The notes under the pieces are model-generated. The model was given only the letters and a program-made list of their open reading frames with translations. It did no database searches and was not told the DNA's origin. Shown here one piece after another: positions 8,194 through 16,482 of a stretch of 51,981 bases of DNA. The position numbers and the translations under genes were made by a program. Position 1 is the stretch's first letter, and every line of letters begins with the position of its first letter. Source of the DNA: Bacteroidales bacterium (lineage in GTDB: Bacteria; Bacteroidota; Bacteroidia; Bacteroidales; JAADJA01); the NCBI GenBank assembly GCA_016933115.1, contig JAFGBL010000118.1:1-51981 (forward strand). Reading direction: 5' to 3'.

Positions 8194-8459
8194 AACAATT
8201 CTGTCCGAACCTGTAAAATTTTAACATTTTTACAGAACCATCAGCATAATCCGGTTCGATGAAAAAAACATCCTTAATTTACAATCCCTTCTGAAGAGTA
8301 TTATAAAAGTGGCAAATCGTAAATCATTCGCTTATAAATTAGTTGGATCATTTTTCATTTATTCGATTGTTTTTCTTAACATTGCGGCTGCTTCATGAAA
8401 TTAAATCATTGTTATCTGAACTTTTTATTTCTAAATTGTTTTATTGAAAATAAATTTTA

Positions 8460-11400
8460 ATGAAAAGAAAAACCATTTTACACACCGTTATTTTTTTATT
8501 GATATTGCTACCATTTAAGGGGCAATTGCAAGAGGCGCAAAATGACCAAAAAAACCAGCTAAACGCCAAAACATTTTCAGGATTAAAATTCAGGAGTATC
8601 GGTCCGGCTTTGATGTCAGGCCGGATAGCCGATATTGCCATCCATCCTGAAGACGAGTATACCTGGTTCGTTGCGGTAGGATCGGGAGGTGTTTGGAAAA
8701 CTGAAAATTCAGGCATAACCTGGGATCCGGTTTTCGATAAAGAAAAATCCTATTCCATCGGTTGCCTTACCATTGATCCGTTGAATCCCAATACGGTTTG
8801 GGTCGGAACCGGTGAAAATGTCGGTGGCCGGCATGTGGGTTATGGAGATGGAATTTACAAAAGTGAAGATGGTGGAGCCACCTGGAAAAATATGGGATTG
8901 AAGGAATCTCAGCACATTTCAAAGGTGATTGTCCATCCTGAAAATTCAGATGTTATCTGGGTTGCTGCACAAGGACCATTGTGGAACAAAGGGGGTGAAC
9001 GGGGTTTCTACAAATCAGCCGATGGGGGCAAAACCTGGAAGAAAACGCTGGGAGATGATGAATGGGTAGGTGTAACCGATATCGTTTATGATCCGCGCAA
9101 TCCCGAGTTGATTTATGCCGCTACCTGGCAACGCCACCGGAATGTTGCATCCTACATAGGCGGAGGACCCGGTTCCGGAATTCACCGTTCAACCGATGGT
9201 GGAGAAACCTGGGAAAATCTCAAAACAGGCTTGCCTGAATCGAATATGGGGAAAATAGGCCTGGCCATTTCATCGCAAAATCCCGATGTACTTTATGCAG
9301 CCATTGAACTGGATCGAAGATCAGGCGGCCTTTATAGATCGGATAACAGGGGAGCTTCCTGGAAAAAGATGTCAGAGGCTGTAAGTGGTGCTACAGGCCC
9401 GCACTATTACCAGGAATTATATGCCAGCCCACACCGGTTCGACCGGATTTATTTGATGGATGTCCGGGTCCAGGTATCTGAAGATGGCGGTAAGACATTC
9501 AAGCATTTGAAAGAAAAAAACAAGCATTCCGATAATCATGTGCTTGCATTCCGGAAAGATGAGCCTGACTACCTTTTATTAGGAACTGATGGAGGATTGT
9601 ATGAAAGTTTCGACCTGGCCGAAAACTGGAGATTCATTGCAAATCTGCCGGTAACTCAATTTTACAAAGTGGCTGTTGATGATGCGGAGCCGTTTTATCA
9701 TATTTACGGCGGAACCCAGGACAACAGCACACAAGGAGGGCCTTCCAGAACAGATAACCGGCAGGGAATCAGGAATTCTGATTGGTTCCTGACATTGGGA
9801 GGTGATGGACATCAACCGGCTACCGAACCCGGAAATCCAAATATTGTTTATTCGCAATCGCAGGAGGGGGAACTTCACCGGATCGATATGATCACCGGGG
9901 AAAAGGTTTACATTAAACCGCAACCCGGACCGGGTGAGCCTTATGAAAGAAATAACTGGGATTCTCCCATTTTGGTCAGTCCGCATTCACCAACGCGGCT
10001 GTATTTTGCTTCACAGCGATTGTGGCGTTCGGATGACAGGGGAAATAGCTGGGCGGCCATTTCAGGTGATTTGACAAGGAGCCAGGAACGGATGACAATA
10101 CCGATTATGGATAAGACCTGGAGTTGGGATTCACCCTGGGATTTTGAAGCCATGTCGAATTACAATACCATTACTTCCATTGCAGAATCACCGGTTCAGG
10201 AAAACCTGATTTACATCGGCACGGATGACGGATTGATACAAGTTACAGAAAATGGAGGCGGTACTTGGCGCAAAATCGAAGTTGGCTCCCTGCCGGGCGT
10301 TCCGGCAACGGCATTTGTGAACGACATCAAAGCCGATCTGTTTAATGCAAGTACTGTTTATATTGCGCTTGATAATCATAAATTCGGAGATTTAAATCCA
10401 TATTTATTCAAGAGCAATGACAAAGGAAAAACCTGGACCTCCATAAAAGGCAATCTGCCCGAAAGAACGCTGGTCTGGAGGTTGGTTCAGGATCATGTAA
10501 AACCTGATTTGTTATTTGCAGCCACTGAATGCGGTATTTATTTCACCATTGACGGAGGAGAAAAATGGATTGAATTTACCGGTGGAATTCCATCTATCTC
10601 TTTTAGGGACCTGGCTATTCAAAGGCGTGAAAATGACCTGGTTGGTGCATCCTTTGGAAGAGGCTTTTATATTTTGGATGATTATAGTTCCCTGAGAAAT
10701 ATAAGTGAAGAAGCACTTCAGGAAAAAGCCATTCTCTTTCAGCCTGATACAGCCCTTTGGTATACTGAAAAACAAGAATTGGGCTACAACCCTAAGGCAA
10801 ATCAGGGCGCCTCTTTCTTCACTGCACCCAATCCACCTTTTGGAGCCGTTTTTACTTACTTTCTCAAAGATTCCTATGAAACGAAAAAAGAGTTAAGAGA
10901 AAAAGAAGAGAAAGAAAAAATAAAGCAAGGCGAAGCCGTTAAATTTCCCGGTTGGGAGGCTGTTGAAGCCGAACGCATCCAGGAAGAACCTGAAATATTG
11001 CTGATCATCAGGGATGATGACGGTAATATCGTTCGCAAAATTAAAGCAGATGCCAAAAAAGGGATTCACCGTATAGCATGGGACTTGAGGTATCCATCCA
11101 ACAATGTCATTGAAATTGAGGATGATGAGGATGAGGATGATGACAGAAGTGGATATTTAGCCGTACCAGGCAGCTATTCGGTTACTCTGGCATTGGATTG
11201 GGACGGTAAAATCACCATCCTGGACGGTCCACAAAATTTTGAAGTTGTTACGCTAAGGACCGGTGCTCTTGAAGCTATGCCTTTTGATGAACAATCAGCC
11301 TACAGAATTCAAATCGAAAAACTGAACAAATCGGTATCGGCTTCGGGAATAGCACTAAAAAATGCGATAGATAAAGTGGAGGCCATCAGAAAGGCTATTG

Positions 11401-11750
11401 ATCGAACTCCTGTTTTACCCGGTTCGCTTGATAGCATTGCTTTTCAGTTAAAAATGGATTTGCTGAATCTGGATGCTAAGTTAAATGGAAACCGTTCCAA
11501 AAGAGAGGTGGGCGAAAAAAATGATCCCACAATCCGATCAAGGATGAGCGTAGCTGCGGCCGGTACCCGGACTACTTACGGGCCAACACAGCTTCACAGG
11601 CAAAGTTATGAAATAGCCGTAAGTGAACTTGCCGGATTTAAGGAAAAACTTGAGGAAATAAGAACAGAAAGAATTCCTGCATTGGAGCGTCAACTTATAG
11701 AAACCGGAGGACCGTGGATCGAAGGGCAACCGATACCCGGTACGAATTAG
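8460..11750 (+). CDS. Exported VPS10/sortilin-type BNR-repeat protein (often annotated glycosyl hydrolase)
   Basis: A 1096-residue exported protein with an N-terminal hydrophobic segment (TVIFLLILLPFKG). Residues about 45-760 form a large propeller built from BNR/sortilin repeats, with many Asp-box motifs (KSEDGGATWKNM, KSADGGKTWKK, RSTDGGETWENL, RSDDRGNSWAAI, KSNDKGKTWTSI). The last 330 residues contain an acid-rich run (EDDEDEDDD), a small beta domain (GIHRIAWDLRYPSN) and a helical tail. This family is common in Bacteroidota and is named glycosyl hydrolase by homology, but no sialidase-type catalytic triad can be placed with confidence, so a binding or hydrolytic role on extracellular polymer is open. 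It is monocistronic and converges with the following methyltransferase gene. Confidence 0.85.
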   Translation: MKRKTILHTVIFLLILLPFKGQLQEAQNDQKNQLNAKTFSGLKFRSIGPALMSGRIADIAIHPEDEYTWFVAVGSGGVWKTENSGITWDPVFDKEKSYSIGCLTIDPLNPNTVWVGTGENVGGRHVGYGDGIYKSEDGGATWKNMGLKESQHISKVIVHPENSDVIWVAAQGPLWNKGGERGFYKSADGGKTWKKTLGDDEWVGVTDIVYDPRNPELIYAATWQRHRNVASYIGGGPGSGIHRSTDGGETWENLKTGLPESNMGKIGLAISSQNPDVLYAAIELDRRSGGLYRSDNRGASWKKMSEAVSGATGPHYYQELYASPHRFDRIYLMDVRVQVSEDGGKTFKHLKEKNKHSDNHVLAFRKDEPDYLLLGTDGGLYESFDLAENWRFIANLPVTQFYKVAVDDAEPFYHIYGGTQDNSTQGGPSRTDNRQGIRNSDWFLTLGGDGHQPATEPGNPNIVYSQSQEGELHRIDMITGEKVYIKPQPGPGEPYERNNWDSPILVSPHSPTRLYFASQRLWRSDDRGNSWAAISGDLTRSQERMTIPIMDKTWSWDSPWDFEAMSNYNTITSIAESPVQENLIYIGTDDGLIQVTENGGGTWRKIEVGSLPGVPATAFVNDIKADLFNASTVYIALDNHKFGDLNPYLFKSNDKGKTWTSIKGNLPERTLVWRLVQDHVKPDLLFAATECGIYFTIDGGEKWIEFTGGIPSISFRDLAIQRRENDLVGASFGRGFYILDDYSSLRNISEEALQEKAILFQPDTALWYTEKQELGYNPKANQGASFFTAPNPPFGAVFTYFLKDSYETKKELREKEEKEKIKQGEAVKFPGWEAVEAERIQEEPEILLIIRDDDGNIVRKIKADAKKGIHRIAWDLRYPSNNVIEIEDDEDEDDDRSGYLAVPGSYSVTLALDWDGKITILDGPQNFEVVTLRTGALEAMPFDEQSAYRIQIEKLNKSVSASGIALKNAIDKVEAIRKAIDRTPVLPGSLDSIAFQLKMDLLNLDAKLNGNRSKREVGEKNDPTIRSRMSVAAAGTRTTYGPTQLHRQSYEIAVSELAGFKEKLEEIRTERIPALERQLIETGGPWIEGQPIPGTN

Positions 11751-11770
11751 TCAAAATTTTAAAAAAGTGT

Positions 11771-12643
11771 TTAAGTGACGAGCCTCAGGAAGATACCACG
11801 GGAAAGCCTTCTTCCGGCTTTGTCCTCCATGTACAATTCTCCGAAATCGATTTTTTTAGCTGACGCAAAGATCGTTTTGGTTAAACTGTGCGCCAGCAAA
11901 GGTGAAAATCCGATGGAGTAAAGATTCAGGATGAGGTGGCCGTTTTGAGGCACAAGTATTACCCTGCATTTTTTCATCATCTCATTGATCTGATCTTCCA
12001 GTATCCATTTTTCTCCATTCGTACCATGTCCGTATGGCGGTGGATCAAGCATGATCGTGTCGTATATTTTCCCTCTGTGAACTTCGCGGGTAACAAACTT
12101 CATTGCATCATCGCTTATCCACCTGATACCATCCAACTTGCTGGCTTCCATATTTTGTTTGGCCCAGAATATTACCTGCTTAACGGAATCCAGGTGCACC
12201 ACTGAGGCTCCGGCTGACCGGGCAGCCATGGATGCCCCCCCAGTGTATGCAAACAAATTTAAAAATGATCCACCCGTTTTCGGTTGCAGCGAATCAAATA
12301 TATAATTCCAGTTAACGGCCTGTTCTGGGAATATGCCAATATGCCTAAAGGAGGTCAAACCCAGCCTGAATGTGAGTTTCATCGTTTTATAAAGATAATG
12401 GATATACCATTGTTCCTTCATTTCAGGTTTGAGTACCCATTCACCCTTATCAGGATGGTTCCTTTCTTTTTTGAACCGTGCGTGCTGTAATTTTGCCCAC
12501 TCTTTTTGGCTCAGCGATTTATCCCACACGGCCTGGGGTTCGGGGCGGGAGAGGATAAATTTTCCGAACCGTTCGAGTTTCTCAAAACCCCCGGTGTCAA
12601 TGAGTTCATAATCCTTCCAATCACTGATTGTAAGAAGCCTCAT
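11771..12643 (-). CDS. Class I SAM-dependent methyltransferase (RlmI-like, PF10672-type)
   Basis: A 290-residue cytosolic methyltransferase. The N-terminal 110 residues include a helical and beta portion (LSRPEPQAVWDKSLS, NHPDKGEWVLKPEM). The Rossmann fold follows: motif I FLNLFAYTGGASMAA, motif II HLDSVKQVIFWAKQN, an acidic motif SDDAMKFV, and motif IV LDPPPYGHG. The DPPPYGHG signature is typical of the RlmI/PF10672 family, which methylates cytosine in 23S rRNA or related substrates; the PUA domain of RlmI is not obvious here. The next gene, divergent from it, is a TrmH-type RNA methyltransferase, so the two may share a promoter region of about 70 bases. Confidence 0.85.
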   Translation of the reverse strand: MRLLTISDWKDYELIDTGGFEKLERFGKFILSRPEPQAVWDKSLSQKEWAKLQHARFKKERNHPDKGEWVLKPEMKEQWYIHYLYKTMKLTFRLGLTSFRHIGIFPEQAVNWNYIFDSLQPKTGGSFLNLFAYTGGASMAARSAGASVVHLDSVKQVIFWAKQNMEASKLDGIRWISDDAMKFVTREVHRGKIYDTIMLDPPPYGHGTNGEKWILEDQINEMMKKCRVILVPQNGHLILNLYSIGFSPLLAHSLTKTIFASAKKIDFGELYMEDKAGRRLSRGIFLRLVT

Positions 12644-12713
12644 AGCACAATTAAGATTTTAAATGCGAAATTATAATAATTTTACATCCACAAATGTGGA
12701 GCGAAAATATAAA

Positions 12714-13505
12714 ATGATCACCAGTCGCAACAACCCGAAAATTAAAAATATCATGAAGTTGAGTAAAGCCTCTGAACGCAGAAATCAAAATTTATTTGTT
12801 GTGGAAGGGGCGAGGGAGATTTCCCGTGCAAAACAATCCGGTTTTGAGTTTGAATTGCTGTTGGTTTGCCCGGATGTAGCTGGGCCTGAAAAATTTGATG
12901 AGTTTTGTTTGTTGTTTAGGAATACTTGCGAAATTGAAACCATCAACAAAAGCGTCTTTGAAAAAATGGCCTACCGCGAGGGTTCGGATGGGCTCATCGC
13001 CCTTGTAAAACCAAAGTTACATAACCTTGGTTCCATTCAACTGGGTTCGAATCCCCTGGTGATTGTGCTTGAAGCAGTTGAAAAACCGGGTAATCTGGGA
13101 GCCGTCCTGCGAACCGCCGATGCCGCCGGAGTTGATGCTGTGATCATCTCCGATCCGAATACAGACATTTATAATCCCAATGTGATCCGGTCGAGTATAG
13201 GTTGTATTTTTTCAGTTCCTGTGGCGGTATGCTCCTCGGAAGAGGCCATTGAATGGCTTCAACAAAATAAGATTTCCAGCTTTGCGACAACCCTTGAAGC
13301 TTCCATCCCTTATACGCAAGCTGATTTCACAAAACCCACAGCTATTGTAATGGGAACCGAGGCAACCGGGCTGTCGGGAGCCTGGCTTCAGCATGCAGAC
13401 CGAATGATCATTATTCCCATGAAAGGGATCGCCGATTCATTGAATGTTTCTACGTCTGCGGCAATTGTGGTTTTTGAGGCGGTGCGGCAGCGGGGAATTG
13501 GTTAA
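12714..13505 (+). CDS. SpoU/TrmH-family RNA 2'-O-methyltransferase
   Basis: About 263 residues from this start. An upstream in-frame ATG at 12663 would add 17 unconserved residues (MRNYNNFTSTNVERKYK). The internal ATG that gives MITSRNNPKIKNIMKL matches the usual N-terminus of the family and is preferred. The N-terminal substrate-binding domain (RRNQNLFVVEGAREI) precedes the SPOUT knot, whose three motifs are visible: EKPGNLGAVLRTADAAG, IVMGTEATGLSG, and IIPMKGIADSLNVSTSAA. It transfers methyl from SAM to a ribose 2'-OH of rRNA or tRNA; the exact site is unknown. Confidence 0.9.
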   Translation: MITSRNNPKIKNIMKLSKASERRNQNLFVVEGAREISRAKQSGFEFELLLVCPDVAGPEKFDEFCLLFRNTCEIETINKSVFEKMAYREGSDGLIALVKPKLHNLGSIQLGSNPLVIVLEAVEKPGNLGAVLRTADAAGVDAVIISDPNTDIYNPNVIRSSIGCIFSVPVAVCSSEEAIEWLQQNKISSFATTLEASIPYTQADFTKPTAIVMGTEATGLSGAWLQHADRMIIIPMKGIADSLNVSTSAAIVVFEAVRQRGIG

Positions 13506-13506
13506 T

Positions 13507-13534
13507 GGTTGTTTGTTGAAGGTTATTCGTTGTG
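13507..13534. repeat. Imperfect 14-bp direct repeat downstream of the SpoU gene
   Basis: GGTTGTTTGTTGAA is followed directly by GGTTATTCGTTGTG. It sits in the short space between two convergent genes and has no evident function; it resembles the simple tandem repeats next to uvrB. Confidence 0.4.
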
Positions 13535-13555
13535 GTTTTTTTGTTTAAATTTTTT

Positions 13556-14236
13556 TTAGTGATTGGGAATATGATATGCCAACCCAACCAACAAACTCGC
13601 ATTATTGATCTTAATTGAGCCGCCATCAGCTATCTCCTGCTTGCTCAGGTTGGCCAATCCGAAATTATCCCGGATTTCTGTAGATATAGAGATTTTATCA
13701 TTGAGTGGAAAGATTGCCCCGATACCAGCAGTAATTCCAAAATCAATTTTTTTATATAAGTCAGAATTATTGCTTTCAAATCCCCGAAAGTCACCGAAGG
13801 CTTCTGCTCTGGTGATTTCTTTTAATAAAACAGCAATATAAGGACCTGTATTTATAAAACACTTGACTTTTTTACCCACTTTATACCGCAACATCAATGG
13901 AAAGTTTAGATAGTTGAATCTTTCTTCGAATTTGCCATTACCTGTGGTATTTCCATTTACATCTGTATATGTAACATTTGCTTTTGCTCCTTTTGCCTCA
14001 TAGGTAACTCCTGAACGGATAGAAAGCAAATTGTTCAATGCATATTCTGCTGATAGCCCCAAAGTATAAGATAAAGCAGGATCATAAAAATTCTCCACCC
14101 ACTCATTTCCTCTTAATGAGGATATTCCCGGCCCTCCTTCAATACCGATAGAAAATCTACTTTCCTGTCCTTTTACTAAAGTTCCGGTGAGAAAAATTAC
14201 CGTCAATAATGCGAATTTGATTCTTTTCATATTCAT
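13556..14236 (-). CDS. PorT-family outer-membrane beta-barrel protein
   Basis: A 226-residue exported protein with a signal peptide (FALLTVIFLTGTLVKGQ) followed by an eight-strand-type barrel. Alternating hydrophobic strands (FSIGIEGGPGISSL, YTLGLSAEYALNNLLSIRSGVTYE, YLNFPLMLRYKVGKKVKCFINTGPYI, FGITAGIGAIFPL, SISTEIRDNFGLANLS) and a terminal aromatic-type strand (SLLVGLAYHIP) fit the outer-membrane beta-barrel family 2 (PorT-like). Such proteins are usually outer-membrane structural components. A second ATG two codons in (MKRIKF) could equally serve as start. It is isolated between the SpoU gene and uvrB. Confidence 0.85.
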   Translation of the reverse strand: MNMKRIKFALLTVIFLTGTLVKGQESRFSIGIEGGPGISSLRGNEWVENFYDPALSYTLGLSAEYALNNLLSIRSGVTYEAKGAKANVTYTDVNGNTTGNGKFEERFNYLNFPLMLRYKVGKKVKCFINTGPYIAVLLKEITRAEAFGDFRGFESNNSDLYKKIDFGITAGIGAIFPLNDKISISTEIRDNFGLANLSKQEIADGGSIKINNASLLVGLAYHIPNH

Positions 14237-14362
14237 GGGATTTTTGTTAAAAGTTATCAGATGGAACTTTTAACGGTCGAATGAAACATATTCGTATCGG
14301 AATTGCTAATTTGGAATGATTCTGGACAATTTGATCCTGCAAAAAATGAACATTGTAAGTAT

Positions 14363-16381
14363 TTATTTCTTCAATTTTTCCCTCAAAGCGAATATCTCAT
14401 CCCTGAAACGGGCGGCTTCAATAAAATCGAGTTCTTTCACAGCGGCTTTCATTTGCCTTTCCAGCTTGGCAATCGCTTTTTCCAACTGTTCCTTATTCAT
14501 GTATTGCAGCAAAGGATCGGCGGCAATATCAATGCCTTCCCGTTCAATATATGCTCGGGGTTCATGCCTTTTGGAATCTGCAACGGAGGTTTGTCCAAGA
14601 ATGGCTTCCTTCGATTTAACTATTTGTGTTGGAGTAATACCGTGATCTTCGTTGTACTTTAATTGTTTTTCGCGCCTTCTGTCGGTCTCTTCCATAGTCT
14701 TGCGCATGGAATCGGTGACCTTATCGGCATAAAAAATGACCCGGGCATTCAGGTTTCGTGCGGCCCTGCCGGCTGTTTGTGTCAAGGATTTTTCCGATCG
14801 CAGGAACCCTTCCTTGTCGGCATCGAGGATGGCCACCAGCGAGACTTCAGGAAGGTCAAGCCCTTCGCGCAGGAGGTTCACACCGACCAATACGTCAAAT
14901 TCGCCCAACCGCAATCCGCGCATGATCTCAACCCGGTCAAGGGTATCCACCTCGGAGTGAATATACCGGCATTTTATATTCAGATTGAGCAAGTATTTGG
15001 TAAGTTCCTCAGCCATTCGCTTGGTGAGTGTTGTAACCAGTGTGCGTTCACCAATTTGATTCCGCTTGTCGATTTCATCCAGCAGGTCGTCGATCTGGTT
15101 CAGGCTGGGCCTGATCTCAATGACAGGGTCCAGTAATCCGGTTGGCCGGATCAATTGCTCCACAACAACTCCTTCTGACTTTTTAAGTTCATACTCGCCC
15201 GGTGTAGCACTCACATAGATCACCTGGTTCAGTATAGCTTCAAATTCCTCGAATTTCAATGGGCGGTTATCCAGGGCAGCCGGTAGTCTGAATCCATATT
15301 CCACCAGGTTTTGCTTTCTGGATCTGTCTCCGCCATACATCGCCCTGATTTGGGGAACCGTCACATGGCTTTCGTCGATGACCATGAGAAAATCATCCGG
15401 GAAATAATCGATCAGGCAGTAAGGTCGGGTTCCCTGCTTTCTCCCGTCAAAATATCGCGAATAATTTTCAATTCCGGAACAGTAACCCAGTTCACGCATC
15501 ATTTCGATGTCGTAAGTAACCCTGTCTTCGAGCCGTTTGGCTTCAAGGTGTTTTTCAATTTGCTTGAAATAATCGACCTGCCTAATCATATCGCCTTGGA
15601 TATCACCCAAAGCTGCCCTCATCTTTTCTTTGGAGGTTACAAAAATATTGGCCGGGTAAATGTTCAAGCTGTCATATCTTTCGATTTTATGCCCGTTAAT
15701 CGGATCAAAAGTTTCAATTTCCTCAACTTCATCACCGAAGAAAAATATACGGTAGGCGACATCGGCATATGCCGGAAAAATGTCGATTGTATCCCCTTTG
15801 ACCCGGAATGTGCCATGGGTAAATTCTGTTTCATTCCTGGAGTACAGGCTGGTGACCAAAGCCTGTAAAAACTTGTTTCGTGGGATCAGATCACCGGTTT
15901 TGACCCGGATGACATTATTGGTGAAATCATCTGGATTGCCGATCCCATAAATGCACGAGACAGACGAAACCACAATGACATCGCGCCTTCCGGAAAGGAG
16001 GGAGGAAGTGGCACTCAACCTGAGTTTCTCAATTTCATCGTTGATGGAAAGGTCCTTTTCGATATAGGTATTCGTCACCGGCAGGTATGCCTCAGGCTGG
16101 TAATAATCGTAATAGGAAACAAAATATTCCACTTTGTTTTCCGGGAAAAATTGCTTGAATTCCCCATAGAGTTGGGCTGCCAGCGTTTTGTTGTGGCTCA
16201 GTACCAATGTGGGTTTTTCAATTTGTTGTATAACATTAGCCACCGTGAAAGTCTTGCCTGAACCTGTCACACCGAGTAGCACTTGTTGCTCATCGCCCCT
16301 TTGCAATCCCTCAACAAGTTGCCGGATGGCTTCCGGCTGATCGCCGGTGGGTTTGAATTCGGATGTGATCTTAAAGTTCAA
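14363..16381 (-). CDS. uvrB: UvrABC excinuclease subunit B
   Basis: DNA-damage verification helicase of nucleotide excision repair; it takes DNA from UvrA and recruits UvrC. At 672 residues it has normal length. Walker A is GVTGSGKT near residues 38-45, the beta-hairpin is YYDYYQPEAYLP, the DEAD-type box is VIDESHVT, helicase motifs V-VI run through LREGLDLPEVSLVAILDADKEGF and QTAGRAARN, and the C-terminal UVR motif is LERQMKAAVKELDFIEAARFRDEI. The only workable start is TTG, since there is no upstream or near-internal ATG or GTG. That codon lies inside a tandem heptamer repeat, which may influence expression. Confidence 0.95.
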   Translation of the reverse strand: MNFKITSEFKPTGDQPEAIRQLVEGLQRGDEQQVLLGVTGSGKTFTVANVIQQIEKPTLVLSHNKTLAAQLYGEFKQFFPENKVEYFVSYYDYYQPEAYLPVTNTYIEKDLSINDEIEKLRLSATSSLLSGRRDVIVVSSVSCIYGIGNPDDFTNNVIRVKTGDLIPRNKFLQALVTSLYSRNETEFTHGTFRVKGDTIDIFPAYADVAYRIFFFGDEVEEIETFDPINGHKIERYDSLNIYPANIFVTSKEKMRAALGDIQGDMIRQVDYFKQIEKHLEAKRLEDRVTYDIEMMRELGYCSGIENYSRYFDGRKQGTRPYCLIDYFPDDFLMVIDESHVTVPQIRAMYGGDRSRKQNLVEYGFRLPAALDNRPLKFEEFEAILNQVIYVSATPGEYELKKSEGVVVEQLIRPTGLLDPVIEIRPSLNQIDDLLDEIDKRNQIGERTLVTTLTKRMAEELTKYLLNLNIKCRYIHSEVDTLDRVEIMRGLRLGEFDVLVGVNLLREGLDLPEVSLVAILDADKEGFLRSEKSLTQTAGRAARNLNARVIFYADKVTDSMRKTMEETDRRREKQLKYNEDHGITPTQIVKSKEAILGQTSVADSKRHEPRAYIEREGIDIAADPLLQYMNKEQLEKAIAKLERQMKAAVKELDFIEAARFRDEIFALREKLKK

Positions 16382-16435
16382 GGTTCGAAGTTTGAAGTTT
16401 AAAGTTTGAAGTTTGAAGTTCGAAGTTCGAAGTTT
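16373..16435. repeat. Nine tandem heptamers of the GAAGTTY type overlapping the uvrB start
   Basis: Seven-base units run without interruption: AAAGTTC, AAGGTTC, then GAAGTTT or close variants seven times, ending at 16435. The first two units contain the first four codons of uvrB (TTG AAC TTT AAG on the minus strand), so the array reaches into the gene and occupies its leader. The rest of the gap up to the yidC stop at 16483 is AT-rich. Confidence 0.9.
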
Positions 16436-16482
16436 GGGATTAAAAGTTAATTAATAACTATTAACCAATAACCGTTATCTGT

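Noticed and set aside
8310..8461. Small overlapping frames (about 29 and 19 residues) leading into the BNR-repeat gene by ATGA and TAATG junctions
   Set aside because: Very short, weak starts, low-complexity AT-rich sequence and no recognisable features; the junctions are likely chance in AT-rich DNA.
8460..11750. Assignment of a specific sialidase or glycosidase activity
   Set aside because: Asp-box repeats are common to many propellers, and no catalytic set could be identified.
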